Below, piece by piece: positions 24,946-34,254 of a DNA stretch of 64,000 nucleotides (its first letter is position 1; each line of letters starts with the position of its first letter). The stretch lies in assembly GCA_050952065.1 (NCBI GenBank), contig JBMNKF010000002.1:318262-382261 (forward strand), in the 5' to 3' direction. Position numbers and translations under genes: made by a program. The stretch is from JAXGZG01 sp050952065. GTDB taxonomy: Bacteria > Bacillota > Sulfobacillia > Fermentithermobacillales > Fermentithermobacillaceae. Below the pieces are notes generated by a model. It ran no database searches, had not been told where the DNA came from, and saw nothing but the letters and a program-made list of their open reading frames with translations.

Positions 24946-26370
24946 ATGGCAGTATCTTGCAACATTAGGGTCATCCCCAGGACCCGTCTCAAGAAAGCCC
25001 GGAGCCTCTCTGTGCCTGGTGACGTCCTTGTCAAGGTTGGGGATACGGTGGAGCCCGATACAGTTCTGGCCAAGACCGATTACGTACGCGGTAACCCGAG
25101 GATCGTCGATCTCAATGCCGAACTGCGAATGAAGCTCACGCCCCAAATGGTTGACAAGGTCATGCTGAAGAAAGTTGGAGACAGTGTAACGGGTCAGGAG
25201 CCAATCGCAAGGTACCAGAAGGGTTTCTGGTCAGAGATAGTCGAGGTCAAAGCTCCCTGCGATGGGACTATCGAATACATTTCCCGCACTCAGGGCCGTG
25301 TCATTGTGCGTGAAGACCCAAGATCATCAAAACCCCTCTGCATCTGTCCGGCTGCTCAACGCCTGGGTGTCTGGCCGTGGATGATCCGAATGTTCACCCA
25401 CGTCAAGGAGGGTGACGTTGTTCACGAGGGCCAAGTGCTGGCGGCTGCCGAGAAAAGCGGTTTCATCGGCGAGGCAACCATGGATTACGTCTACGCTCCA
25501 ATGAGCGGGGTGGTCGAGAAGATTTGCACCAAAACCGGGAGTATCACTATAGTCAAGCCCATCAAGCCCGCAAGGGTACTGGCCCACATTGCGGGTGTGG
25601 TCACCCAAGTGATCCCCTTCGAAGGAGCAGTCATCGAGTCCATGGGGGCTTATCTTGAGGGCGTGTTTGGGATCGGCGGAGAGAAAGCCGGCGCATTAGT
25701 TGTAGCTACCCGGGGGCCGCTAGATGAATTGGACGAAGACGGAGTGGCACGTCTCGGGGACCTCGGCGGCAAGATTGTCCTTGCGGGAAGCATGGTCACT
25801 TTGGGGGCCCTTCGGAGGCTCAGGGATTCTGGGGCCCTTGGGCTCATAGTCGGCGGCCTCAACAACTTGGACTTGGTTCGGTTTCTGGGTAAAGAGATCA
25901 ATGTTGGGATAACCGGCCACGAAGATGCGGGGTTGACAGCAGTCATAATGGAAGGGTTCGGGAAGGTTCCCATGAGCCAGGACACCTGGGATCTCTTGGT
26001 TTCTCTTGAGGGCAAAGTCGCTTCAATCGATGGGACGACGCAGATACGGGCAGGGGTCATACGTCCGCAAATTCTTGTGAGCGAAGGCACTCCGCCTTCT
26101 GACCAGAGTGACGCCGACGAGTCAATCGTGGGTGATGTATACGGCGAGGCCCATGAGGCGATCCTTCACCCTATGACCAACATTGTTCCCGGCGACCGGG
26201 TCAGATGTGTTCGTGCCCCGTACTTCGGACTGTGGGGAGTCGTGCAGGAGGTTCCAGAGGAGCCCTTGAAGGTCGATTCTGAAGCCATCATGGAGGTTGC
26301 CAAAGTGCGGCTAGATAACGGCGAGACCGTCTTGGTCGCAGAAGCCAATCTGGAAGTGTTCAGGTACTGA
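24946..26370 (+). CDS. Barrel-sandwich-like cluster protein (cassette 2)
   Basis: Protein of 474 residues without signal peptide. It contains several P-x-x-G-x-V/I turns of the barrel-sandwich hybrid type (APCDGTIEYI, APMSGVVEKI) as in RnfC, MacA and biotinyl proteins, but no modified lysine motif. A middle domain has GLIVGGLNN and MEGFGKVPM, and the end has an SH3/KOW-like VPGDRVRC...GVVQEV. It is a longer paralogue of the protein at 18136. ATG 24946 has AAGGAGG just upstream; the frame from 24841 lies inside the MutL gene. A strong terminator follows, ending the cluster. It is probably the structural partner of the active MutL-like ATPase. Confidence 0.7.
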   Translation: MAVSCNIRVIPRTRLKKARSLSVPGDVLVKVGDTVEPDTVLAKTDYVRGNPRIVDLNAELRMKLTPQMVDKVMLKKVGDSVTGQEPIARYQKGFWSEIVEVKAPCDGTIEYISRTQGRVIVREDPRSSKPLCICPAAQRLGVWPWMIRMFTHVKEGDVVHEGQVLAAAEKSGFIGEATMDYVYAPMSGVVEKICTKTGSITIVKPIKPARVLAHIAGVVTQVIPFEGAVIESMGAYLEGVFGIGGEKAGALVVATRGPLDELDEDGVARLGDLGGKIVLAGSMVTLGALRRLRDSGALGLIVGGLNNLDLVRFLGKEINVGITGHEDAGLTAVIMEGFGKVPMSQDTWDLLVSLEGKVASIDGTTQIRAGVIRPQILVSEGTPPSDQSDADESIVGDVYGEAHEAILHPMTNIVPGDRVRCVRAPYFGLWGVVQEVPEEPLKVDSEAIMEVAKVRLDNGETVLVAEANLEVFRY

Positions 26371-26393
26371 CTCTGGAAGACAAGAAAGATATG

Positions 26394-26426
26394 GGCGGCA
26401 AGGCAAAGAACCCTGCCGCCTTTGTC
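26394..26426 (+). terminator. Rho-independent terminator of the ABC/MutL cluster
   Basis: GGCGGCAAGG (26394-26403) pairs with CCCTGCCGCC (26411-26420) and is followed by TTTGTCTTT. It ends the transcription unit 24 bases after the last stop codon. Confidence 0.85.
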
Positions 26427-26522
26427 TTTGACCTGGCACGCGGTTTGTCTACCCGGCCACTAATGCCGGCCGTTGGTGCCTTGGACCTTCTCTTGATCGA
26501 GGCGCTTCCACAATGACGGTCG

Positions 26523-26717
26523 TTACGCGGGGCCTTCGGGCATTATAATGGCAGCTGCGAAATAGAAAATCGTCCCAGGGATGATCCCCGTAACCACCGT
26601 CAAGAGCGCCACTCCCAAGCGAACTATGGTCTCATCGATGTTAAAATACTCGGCGATTCCGCCGCACACTCCTGACAGCATGCGCCTGGTTCTCGAGCGA
26701 TAGAGTCTCTTGTTCAT
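26523..26717 (-). CDS. PspC domain protein
   Basis: Small membrane protein of 64 residues with the PspC signature: RSRTRRMLSGVCGGIAEYFNID followed by a hydrophobic helix ending in an IIMPEGPA-like tail. PspC proteins act in envelope stress responses or as small membrane regulators. ATG 26717 is preferred over the frame start at 26732 because AGGTGG lies 6 bases upstream and family members begin M-x-K-R-L-Y-R-S. It is a single gene on the minus strand between the MutL cluster terminator and the purine block. Confidence 0.9.
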   Translation of the reverse strand: MNKRLYRSRTRRMLSGVCGGIAEYFNIDETIVRLGVALLTVVTGIIPGTIFYFAAAIIMPEGPA

Positions 26718-26732
26718 GGTGCCCACCTGCAC

Positions 26733-27096
26733 TTCCTATTCTATTGAATTCATATGGGACCCGCTTTTCTTTCACTAGACTATACAATGCGCCGGTCCTC
26801 TGGTACTACGATACGAACAGTAACCGGTAACACGGATTGTTGCCGCGATACCCTGCCGTTCCTCTGGCCCAGTGTCGCTGCTCATTACCATGACTCCCAA
26901 TCTCAAGCGCTATCCCGAAGTAGTGTCCCCTGTCAGTTGCGACAAATAACCCTTGACACCATGGATTTTGTCGTTGGTATGGGTTATGACTTCGGACCGT
27001 GTGCTGAAATTGTTATACACTTTGGTAGGTGTCACATTCTTATTGCAGAACGCTCATTGTGATGATAAGTTGGTCTAAAGACAGCGAGGTGAAGAC
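26733..27096. other. Intergenic region upstream of hpt
   Basis: 364 bases without a credible gene. A TTGACA hexamer occurs near 26953 but lacks a good -10 at normal spacing, and TTATACA lies near 27013. Promoters for hpt and the PspC gene must be here, but I cannot place them. No riboswitch was recognised. Confidence 0.4.
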
Positions 27097-27636
27097 ATGA
27101 CGAGCCCGAAAGAGAAGATCGGTACCCTCATTAGTAAAGAAGAACTAGACAAACGCATCAAAGAACTGGCCGCGGAAATATCCAGGGACTACGCGGGTAG
27201 AGACCTTCTGCTCATTGGGGTACTAAAAGGCAGCTTTATGTTCCTTGCGGATCTCGTCCGCAACCTCGACTACCATGTAGAGTTGGACTTCATGGGCACT
27301 TCCAGCTACGGAGCGTCCACAAAGACTTCCGGCGAGGTAAGGATAACAAAAGACCTCGAGCGAAGCTTAGCGGGGCGCAACGTCCTATTGGTTGAGGACA
27401 TAGTTGACTCGGGCCTTACCCTTCGTTACCTAGTGGACACACTAAGGACTAGGCAGCCGGCCAGCGTGAGGATCTGCACTCTTCTAGACAAGCCTGCCAG
27501 GCGAAGAGTCAGGATCAGCATCGACTACTACGGCTTCATCATCCCCAACGCATTTGTGGTGGGCTATGGTTTGGACTATCAGGAGAAATACCGGGGGCTG
27601 CCCTATGTTGGAGTGCTTGAGGAGTACGAAAGCTAG
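27097..27636 (+). CDS. hpt: Hypoxanthine phosphoribosyltransferase
   Basis: Purine salvage enzyme of 179 residues that makes IMP or GMP from hypoxanthine or guanine and PRPP. The PRPP-binding motif is VLLVEDIVDSGLT (about residues 87-99), and the flexible-loop segment MGTSSYGAST is intact. ATG 27097 has GAGGTG at 27087-27092. It opens the purine block and is 34 bases upstream of purE. Salvage through this enzyme could compensate if the de novo pathway is broken by the frame changes downstream. Confidence 0.96.
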   Translation: MTSPKEKIGTLISKEELDKRIKELAAEISRDYAGRDLLLIGVLKGSFMFLADLVRNLDYHVELDFMGTSSYGASTKTSGEVRITKDLERSLAGRNVLLVEDIVDSGLTLRYLVDTLRTRQPASVRICTLLDKPARRRVRISIDYYGFIIPNAFVVGYGLDYQEKYRGLPYVGVLEEYES

Positions 27637-27670
27637 TCTGAAAGCTAGTCTTGACGAGGTGTGATGAATC

Positions 27671-28234
27671 GTGGCAGAACACGCGCCCAATTCCCGTCAG
27701 TGCAAGTTCGATGAATGCCGCCAGACAGAGGCCAAGATTGGGGTTATTTTGGGGAGCGCTTCTGATCTGGACCGGGTTGGTTCCCTGTTCAGTACCTTGC
27801 AGGATTTTGGCGTGCCGTACGAAGTTGCGGTGATATCGGCCCATAGGACGCCCGAACTCTTGTCCAAGTATGCGTCTACAGCTTTTGGGCGAGGGATCAA
27901 GGTCATAATCGCGGCCGCCGGTCTTTCTGCCGCCTTGCCAGGGGCAGTTGCGGCTCTGGTGGACATCCCTGTTGTGGGCCTGCCTCTAGATGCTGGAACG
28001 CTAATGGGCGTTGATGCTCTGTTGTCTATCGTTCAGATGCCGCAGGGGGTTCCCGTGGCAACCGTGGGGATAGGTAACTCCAAGAACGCGGCGCTTCTGG
28101 CTTTGCGAATCCTTGGAGTCAGTTCGCCGGAAGTTTTGTCCCGGCTTGCGGACTACCGGGAGTCGATGAAGAAAGAGACGATGGATAAGGGCCTGGCGGT
28201 GTCGGAAAAGGGGCTCCCTTCGTGGAACCCTTAG
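27671..28234 (+). CDS. purE: 5-(carboxyamino)imidazole ribonucleotide mutase
   Basis: PurE of 187 residues with an N-terminal tail of about 20 residues beyond the usual start (GVILGSASDLD). Motifs SAHRTPE (His of class I PurE) and VQMPQGVPVATVGI are intact. The segment that is AGGAAHLPG in the E. coli enzyme reads AGLSAALPG here, so the second active-site histidine is replaced; related sequences with A at this place may exist, so activity is not excluded. GTG 27671 is the frame start; an internal start near the conserved region is conceivable. No purK is visible in the window. Confidence 0.92.
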   Translation: MAEHAPNSRQCKFDECRQTEAKIGVILGSASDLDRVGSLFSTLQDFGVPYEVAVISAHRTPELLSKYASTAFGRGIKVIIAAAGLSAALPGAVAALVDIPVVGLPLDAGTLMGVDALLSIVQMPQGVPVATVGIGNSKNAALLALRILGVSSPEVLSRLADYRESMKKETMDKGLAVSEKGLPSWNP

Positions 28235-28277
28235 GTTAGGGAAGAAGACGTTTTCTGTTGAGGGAGCTGGTCTTTCT

Positions 28278-29714
28278 ATGGGCTCAATTCGCGATCAGTG
28301 TGGCGTTTTCGCAGTAGTGGGGCACCCCCGAGCAGCCGAAATGTGCTATTACGGCCTTTACGCGCTGCAGCACAGGGGCCAAGAGTCTGCCGGTATTGCT
28401 ATCGGCCAGGGCCTCAAGATCAAGACCAAGAAGGGCATAGGCTTGGTTTCAGACATATTCACGGGCGATGACCTGAAAAGGATGCCGGGAGACCGGGCAA
28501 TAGGGCACGTTCGATACGCTGTGGATGAAGACATCACAATAGAAAACGCCCAGCCCATCACGGTGAAGATGTGGCGCGGATGGTTATCCCTGGCCAACAA
28601 CGGTAGTCCTGGTCAACGCTCATCAACTCAGAGATGTTCTGGAGCAAGAAGGCTCCATCTTCCAGACGACATCCGATAGTGAAGTGATCGCACACCTCAT
28701 GGCCCGTTCTAAGGAGCAGGATGTATTCGCGGCGCTGCAGGAGTCCTTGGCACAGATCAAAGGTGCCTACTCTTTGGCCATCTTGACTCCCCAAGGCGCT
28801 CTGGCAGCAAGAGACCCTCACGGGTTCCGGCCTCTGTGCATTGGCAAGATAGACGGCGCTTATGTGATTTCCTCCGAGACGTGTGGCCTCGACGCAGTTG
28901 GAGCGACTTTTCTGAGAGAAGTATCCCCGGGTGAGATCGTGTCCGTCGAGATGGGAAGGCTCTACGTCCAGCACCGGCGGCAAGGTCTCGGGATGTCGCC
29001 TCAGGGACAAAGCAAGTAGTCAAGCCTCTAGCTCAATCTCTCTGCGTTTTCGAGTTCATATACTTCGCCCGGCCTGACTCGGATATCTCAGGACTTAACG
29101 TTCACGCTGTGCGAAAGGCTTTTGGACGCAGACTGGCCCGCAAGGCTCCGGTTGAGGCCGACTTGGTGACGGGCGTTCCCGACTCCTCGCTTTCCGCCGC
29201 AGCGGGATTTGCTGAAGAAGCGGGGCTTCCCTACGAAATGGGCTTGGTGAAGAACCGCTACATCGGGCGCACCTTCATAGCACCCGAGCAGAACCTGAGG
29301 GAATTGGCCGTCAGAATAAAGCTGAACCCTCTTCGAAGCCTCATCGAAGGGAAAAGAGTTGTCCTAGTGGACGACTCCATTGTTAGGGGCACCACATCCC
29401 GCCATATCATAGGACTCTTGAGGTCCGAGGGTGCCCGGGAAGTCCACGTTAGGATCAGTTCGCCCCCTTACCGTTTTCCTTGCTACTACGGGATAGATAC
29501 CCCTTCTGCTTGCGAGTTGCCGGCCGCCACTTTGAACGTTGAGTCCATCAGGGAGAGAATCGGTGCTGACAGCCTCGTTTACCTTGACCTTCAGGACATA
29601 AGCGACATTCTGGGCGAAAAGGTCTCGGGGTTCTGTTCTTCGTGTTTTGACGGCAACTACCCGGTTGATGTATCAGCACTGGAGCATCCCAACGGAAGGG
29701 ATGGATTTAGATGA
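28278..29714 (+). pseudogene. purF: Amidophosphoribosyltransferase with two frame changes
   Basis: First committed enzyme of purine synthesis (PRPP to phosphoribosylamine), split over frames. The N-terminal part starts with a short propeptide and the catalytic Cys (QCGVFAV). Near 28605-28612 an extra C shifts the frame: removing it joins LANNGS to LVNAHQLRDVLEQ. The second part runs to a stop at 29019, and somewhere in 28965-29016 the frame shifts back, leading to CVFEFIYFARPD and the PRPP motif VVLVDDSIVRGTTS. The glutaminase segment after GHVRY reads AVDEDIT instead of the usual S-T-x-G type sequence, a substitution not explained by a shift. Otherwise both halves read as well-conserved protein, so decay is recent or the sequence has errors. 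Confidence 0.88.
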
Positions 29715-30715
29715 GTCAGTATCGCGAAGCCGGTGTGGATATCGATGCAGCTTCTTCGTCTGTGGAGAGGATTAAGAAACTCATAGGTTCAACCCACGGT
29801 CCGGGCGTACTATCGACCATAGGGGGCTTTTCCGGTCTGTACCATGCCGGGGCACTCGAGTTCAAAGACCTGGTCCTGGCTTCCGGCGCTGATGGCGTGG
29901 GCACCAAAGTCAAGATATCCCAAGCAATGGGGAAGCACGATACCGTTGGGATCGATCTGGTGGCAATGAACTGCGACGACGTGGTTACTTCGGGTGCACG
30001 ACCCCTGTTCTTCCTCGACTACATTGCCGTCTCCAAACTCGAACCCGAAGTCATCACCGATTTGGTTAAAGGCATTGTGGAAGGATGTAACCAAGCGGGA
30101 TGCGTCCTCTTGGGTGGCGAGACTGCCCAGATGCCCGATGTCTACCGACCCGGCGAGTACGATCTGGCGGGGTTTTGTGTGGGGGGCGTGGAGCGGAGCG
30201 AGATAATTGACGGTTCTCGCATCTCGGCGGGAGATGTCCTCATAGGATTTAGGTCTTCGGGGCTTCACTCTAACGGCTACACTCTGGCCCGCCGCATTCT
30301 TCTTGATGAAGCCAAACTGCGCCTCGACCAGGTAATACCCGAGTTTGGTCGCACTCTCGGCGAGGAGTTGCTTGAGCCGACGCGGATATACGCGAAATCA
30401 CTTATCTCACTGAAAGACCAAGTTGACGTGAAAGGTATCGCCCACATAACCGGGGGAGGGATCTTGGGAAACGTTCCCAGGATCTTGCCACGGGGACTTG
30501 CAATGAGCCTCACTTATGAGTGGGGGATTCCCCCCGTATTCCGGCTGATTCAGGACTTGGGCAACGTGTCTTCCCAGGAAATGTACCGGGTTTTCAACAT
30601 GGGAGTCGGGATGGTCGTTGTGGTGTCGCCCATAGAGGCTGATCGTGCGATTGCTGTCCTGGCGGAGTTAGGCATCGACGCTTTTGCCATAGGGGAGATA
30701 ACAAAACATGCCTGA
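29711..30715 (+). CDS. purM: Phosphoribosylformylglycinamidine cyclo-ligase
   Basis: AIR synthetase of 334 residues, intact and of normal length. It closes FGAM to AIR with ATP. Motifs include GVGTKVKIS, GIDLVAMNCDDV, LGGETAQMP and THITGGG-like AHITGGGILGN. The start overlaps the purF stop (ATGA) and the end overlaps the purN start by 8 bases, so it is translationally coupled to damaged genes on both sides. Because it remains open while its neighbours do not, it is a useful internal control for the frame changes. Confidence 0.97.
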   Translation: MSQYREAGVDIDAASSSVERIKKLIGSTHGPGVLSTIGGFSGLYHAGALEFKDLVLASGADGVGTKVKISQAMGKHDTVGIDLVAMNCDDVVTSGARPLFFLDYIAVSKLEPEVITDLVKGIVEGCNQAGCVLLGGETAQMPDVYRPGEYDLAGFCVGGVERSEIIDGSRISAGDVLIGFRSSGLHSNGYTLARRILLDEAKLRLDQVIPEFGRTLGEELLEPTRIYAKSLISLKDQVDVKGIAHITGGGILGNVPRILPRGLAMSLTYEWGIPPVFRLIQDLGNVSSQEMYRVFNMGVGMVVVVSPIEADRAIAVLAELGIDAFAIGEITKHA

Positions 30716-31350
30716 TCGGAAGACCCACCACCTGACGCTTGGAGTGTTGGTTTCAGGTAGAGGTACAAACCTCCAGGCGATTCTCGACGGGTGCCAAGAC
30801 GGCACAATTCCTGCCAAAGTTGGCGTAGTGATTTCCAATAGGCCCGAGGCGCTTGCCCTTGACCGGGCCAGGGCCAAGGGGGTTCCCGTTTTCACCGTTT
30901 CACACAAAAAGTATGGATGCTGGCCCGATACTCGCCCACGGTACGAGAAGGAAGTAGTGGAGATTTTGAAATTCTTTGGAGTTGAACTAGTAGTCTTGGC
31001 CGGATACGATAGGTTGGTAGGCGAGGATATGCTAGAGGCGTTTCCAAACCGCATCATCAACATACACCCGTCCCTATTGCCCTCCTTTCCCGGATTGTCT
31101 GGCCAGAAAGATGCCTTAGAGTATGGATGCAAGGTCTCGGGCGCCACGGTGTTTTTCGTGGACCCGTCTATGGACGGCGGGCCCCATAATAGCCCAGGAG
31201 GCTGTCCCAGTGCTAGAGGACGATACTGTTGAGAGTCTTTCGGCTCGAATCCTGGAGGCGGAACACCGGATTCTACCCAAGGCAATCACTCTAATAGCAG
31301 AGGGTCGAACAGTGATTGAAGGTCGCAGAGTGAGGATCTTAAAACCGTGA
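30708..31350 (+). pseudogene. purN: Phosphoribosylglycinamide formyltransferase with one frame change
   Basis: GAR transformylase using formyl-THF. The N-terminal part (LVSGRGTNLQAI, NIHPSLLPSFPG with the catalytic His, and the GATVFFVD region) is in one frame. At 31182-31185 a run of four C appears to hold one extra base. Removing it gives MDGGPIIAQEAVPV, the conserved continuation, which otherwise lies in another frame through to the stop at 31350. Without correction the product ends soon after the shift and lacks the last 45 or so residues. Gene length with the correction (about 213 residues) is normal. Confidence 0.88.
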
Positions 31351-31364
31351 GCGAGGTGGCGAAT

Positions 31365-32910
31365 ATGGCTTCCAGAAGAGCGATAATGAGCGTTGCCAAC
31401 AAAGATGGTCTTGTGAACTTGGCCCGATCTCTAGCCACAATGGGTTGGGAGATTGTTTCCACGGGCGGCACTGCTCGTCTCCTTAGATCAGAAGGCGTTG
31501 AAGTCAAGGACATAAGCGAGATCACCGGATTCCCCGAGATGTTAGGAGGGCGGGTCAAGACGCTCCATCCCGCGGTTCACGCAGGGATTCTGGCACGGCG
31601 CACTAACCCGAGGGATATGGAAGAGGTGAAATCGCTGGGCATTGCTCCTGTGGACATGGTTGTTTGTAACCTCTACCAGTTTACGGAAACGGCGGGCAGA
31701 CCTTCTGCCACCATGGATGATATCATCGAGGAGATCGACATAGGCGGAGTCACGCTCCTGCGGGCCGCCGCCAAGAACTATGAGTCAGTGACGGTCGTCT
31801 GTGATCCCAAGAGGTATGACGCCATCGTTCAAGAACTCGAGACTAACGGCGACGTGAGGTTTGGATACCCGAAAACTACTGGCGCTTGAGGTGTTTAACC
31901 ACACGGCGACGTACGATTCGAGCCATCGCGTCTTTCTTGGGTAGCAAATGGGGCAATTGGCCTTTGGACTTCCCCGAAGAACTCACCTTCGGCTACAGGA
32001 AAGCCCTTTCACTTCGGTACGGCGAGAATCCTCACCAGAAGGCAGCATTCTACGAGCCCGTCACGCCTGGCGTGGCTAAGTTCCTTTCGGGCGGCAGGGG
32101 CAAGGGGGTTGTCCTACAATAACATCAACGATGCCGACACCGCTTACAGAGCCGTTTGTGAACTGCCGGCGCCAGCCTGTGTCATCGTGAAACACGCGAG
32201 TCCGTGCGGAGTAGCCATCGGAGCCTCGGCCGTGGAAGCGTACGAGAAGGCATTGGCAGCCGATCCTGTCTCGGCATTCGGAGGTGTGATCGCATTTAAC
32301 TGCCAAGTGGATGAACCTTGCGCAGAAGCCCTGAAGAATCTCTTTGTGGAGGTACTGGTCGCTCCCGGGTTTTCCGCAAGAGCAATGGATGCTCTCCGGA
32401 GCAGGAAGAATCTCAGGTTCATAACCACCGGCGACTTGCCCGCCCACGCCGAGTCTTATACTGTGCGTCCAGCCATGGGAGGTCTATTGGTCCCAGAGTC
32501 AGGACAGTCAATTGCCGAGGGACGAGAACTGGCGTGTCGTGTCAAAGCGGGTACCCACAGAAGAGGAGATGCGCGATCTCGAATTCGCCATGACCGTCTG
32601 CAAGCACGTAAGATCAAACGCTATCGTTTTCGCCAAGAACTGCGTGACCACAGGGATCGGCGGAGGTCAGCCCAACCGCGTGGACTGCGTCCGCATCGCG
32701 GTGGAGAGGGGCAAGGAAGCCGTCCGGGGGTCGGTAATGGCTTCAGACGCTTTCTTCCCGTTCCCCGACTCGGTTGAGGTTGCTGCCAAGGCGGGGATCA
32801 CTGCGATCGTCCACCCTGGCGGTTCTCGGAACGATGATGAGTCTCTTGCGGTGGCCGATGCTCACGGCATGGCCATGGTTCTCAGCGGTGCCAGGCATTT
32901 TCGGCACTAG
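31365..32910 (+). pseudogene. purH: AICAR transformylase/IMP cyclohydrolase with four frame changes
   Basis: Bifunctional last enzyme of IMP synthesis. Conserved blocks are all present but in successive frames, each explained by one extra base: near 31863 (restores FDTRKLLALEVFNHTATYD), near 31917 (restores RAIASFLG), in the G-run 32104-32108 (restores GKGLSYNNINDADTAYR), and near 32492-32494 (restores LPRDENWRVVSKR). The C-terminus with FFPFPDSVE and IVHPGGSRND is intact. ATG 31365 has GAGGTGG at 31352-31358; the frame opens at 31347. All four changes are insertions, two of them clearly in homopolymer runs. Either the gene is newly broken or the underlying sequence is error-prone here. Confidence 0.88.
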
Positions 32911-32933
32911 TTAGTGTAGGGAGGCAGTCCGTT

Positions 32934-34232
32934 ATGGATGTCTTGGTATTGGGCTCCGGAGGAAGAGAACACGCTTTGGCATGGAGAATCGGCCGAAGTC
33001 CGTCAGCCGGCAGAGTATATGTGGCTCCAGGCAACCCGGGAACCTCTGAAGTGGGCACTAACGTGGCTCTCAACCTGAGCGACTTCGAAGAGATTACAAA
33101 GTACGTCAAGTCGGCAGGAATCCAGTTGGTAGTGGTGGGGCCCGAAAATCCTTTGGCCGACGGGATCGCTGATTACTTGAGAGGCCATGGCATTTCTACT
33201 TTTGGTCCGGGGAAAGACGGAGCCCGCTTGGAGGCCAGCAAGGCCTGGGCTAAACAGTTCATGGCGAGGCACGACATTCCCCATCCGGATTTTCGGACAT
33301 TCGACGATCTTCGGTTGGCTGAAGAATACCTTCGGAGTACGCCCGGCCCCTGGGTTGTTAAGGCCGATGGGCTTGCGTTGGGAAAGGGCGTTAGCATCGT
33401 AACGGATCTTGACCATGGTCGGGCGGTTCTTCGGGACACGATGAGCGGCAAGATCCACGGCGAGGCGGGCAAACGGGTCATCATCGAGGAATTCCTTACG
33501 GGTCGAGAGATAAGCGCAATGGCTCTTTGCGACGGTACCAGCCTTCTCCCGTTGCCTCTGGCCAAGGACCACAAGACCGCCTTTGACGGAGATACGGGGC
33601 CAATGACCGGCGGGATGGGCGCCTATTCGCCGGTCCCGTTTGTGGACGCCGAGACTAGAGAGCTAATCAATACTCGGATCCTCCAAGCCACGTTGACCGG
33701 CCTTCGGGCAGAGGGCATCGACTTTCGAGGTGTCTTGTATGCGGGCTTGATGCTCACGGCGGAGGGCCCTAAGGTTCTCGAGTATAACGTAAGATTTGGC
33801 GATCCCGAGACCCAGTGCGTATTGCCGCGGCTTTCGGGGGATTTCTGCAAGCTGCTTGCGGCCTGCGCAGAGGGAAGCCTGGAGAGTATCATGGATACCG
33901 CCCAAAGCCCCATAGTCGATGTGACTCCCGAAGCCTGCGTTAGCGTGGTTTTGGCCTCGAACGGTTATCCGGGCCTCTACGAAAAAGGCATGCCCATATC
34001 TATAGAAGACACAGAGGACGAATCTGGCCGCGGAGAGGCAATCAGATTTCACGCCGGAACGACCATGAAGAATGGTCAGTTGGTTACATCGGGGGGGCGT
34101 GTGTTGGCCGTCACTGCCCTTGCGCCTTCGGTTGAAGAGGCCGCCCAAAAGGCTTACCGCGTCGCCCAGACTGTGGAGTTTCGTGGGAAAACCTATAGGA
34201 GCGATATTGGAAGGCTACAGGGAAACCATTAG
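32934..34232 (+). CDS. purD: Phosphoribosylamine-glycine ligase
   Basis: GAR synthetase of 432 residues, ATP-grasp fold, intact. Start MDVLVLGSGGREHALAW is canonical; further motifs are GPENPLADGI, WVVKADGLALGKGV, MTGGMGAYSP and LEYNVRFGDPETQ. ATG 32934 follows GGGAGG at 32920-32925. It is the last gene of the pur operon; purB, purC, purK and the FGAM synthase genes are not in the window. It is open throughout, unlike purF, purN and purH. Confidence 0.97.
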   Translation: MDVLVLGSGGREHALAWRIGRSPSAGRVYVAPGNPGTSEVGTNVALNLSDFEEITKYVKSAGIQLVVVGPENPLADGIADYLRGHGISTFGPGKDGARLEASKAWAKQFMARHDIPHPDFRTFDDLRLAEEYLRSTPGPWVVKADGLALGKGVSIVTDLDHGRAVLRDTMSGKIHGEAGKRVIIEEFLTGREISAMALCDGTSLLPLPLAKDHKTAFDGDTGPMTGGMGAYSPVPFVDAETRELINTRILQATLTGLRAEGIDFRGVLYAGLMLTAEGPKVLEYNVRFGDPETQCVLPRLSGDFCKLLAACAEGSLESIMDTAQSPIVDVTPEACVSVVLASNGYPGLYEKGMPISIEDTEDESGRGEAIRFHAGTTMKNGQLVTSGGRVLAVTALAPSVEEAAQKAYRVAQTVEFRGKTYRSDIGRLQGNH

Positions 34233-34254
34233 GAAGGATTAGGAAAGGTGACTT

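Noticed and set aside
31886..32122. Separate 78-residue gene inside the purH region
   Set aside because: It encodes conserved PurH sequence (FGYRKALSLRYGENPHQKAAF-like) in a shifted frame, so it is part of the broken purH.
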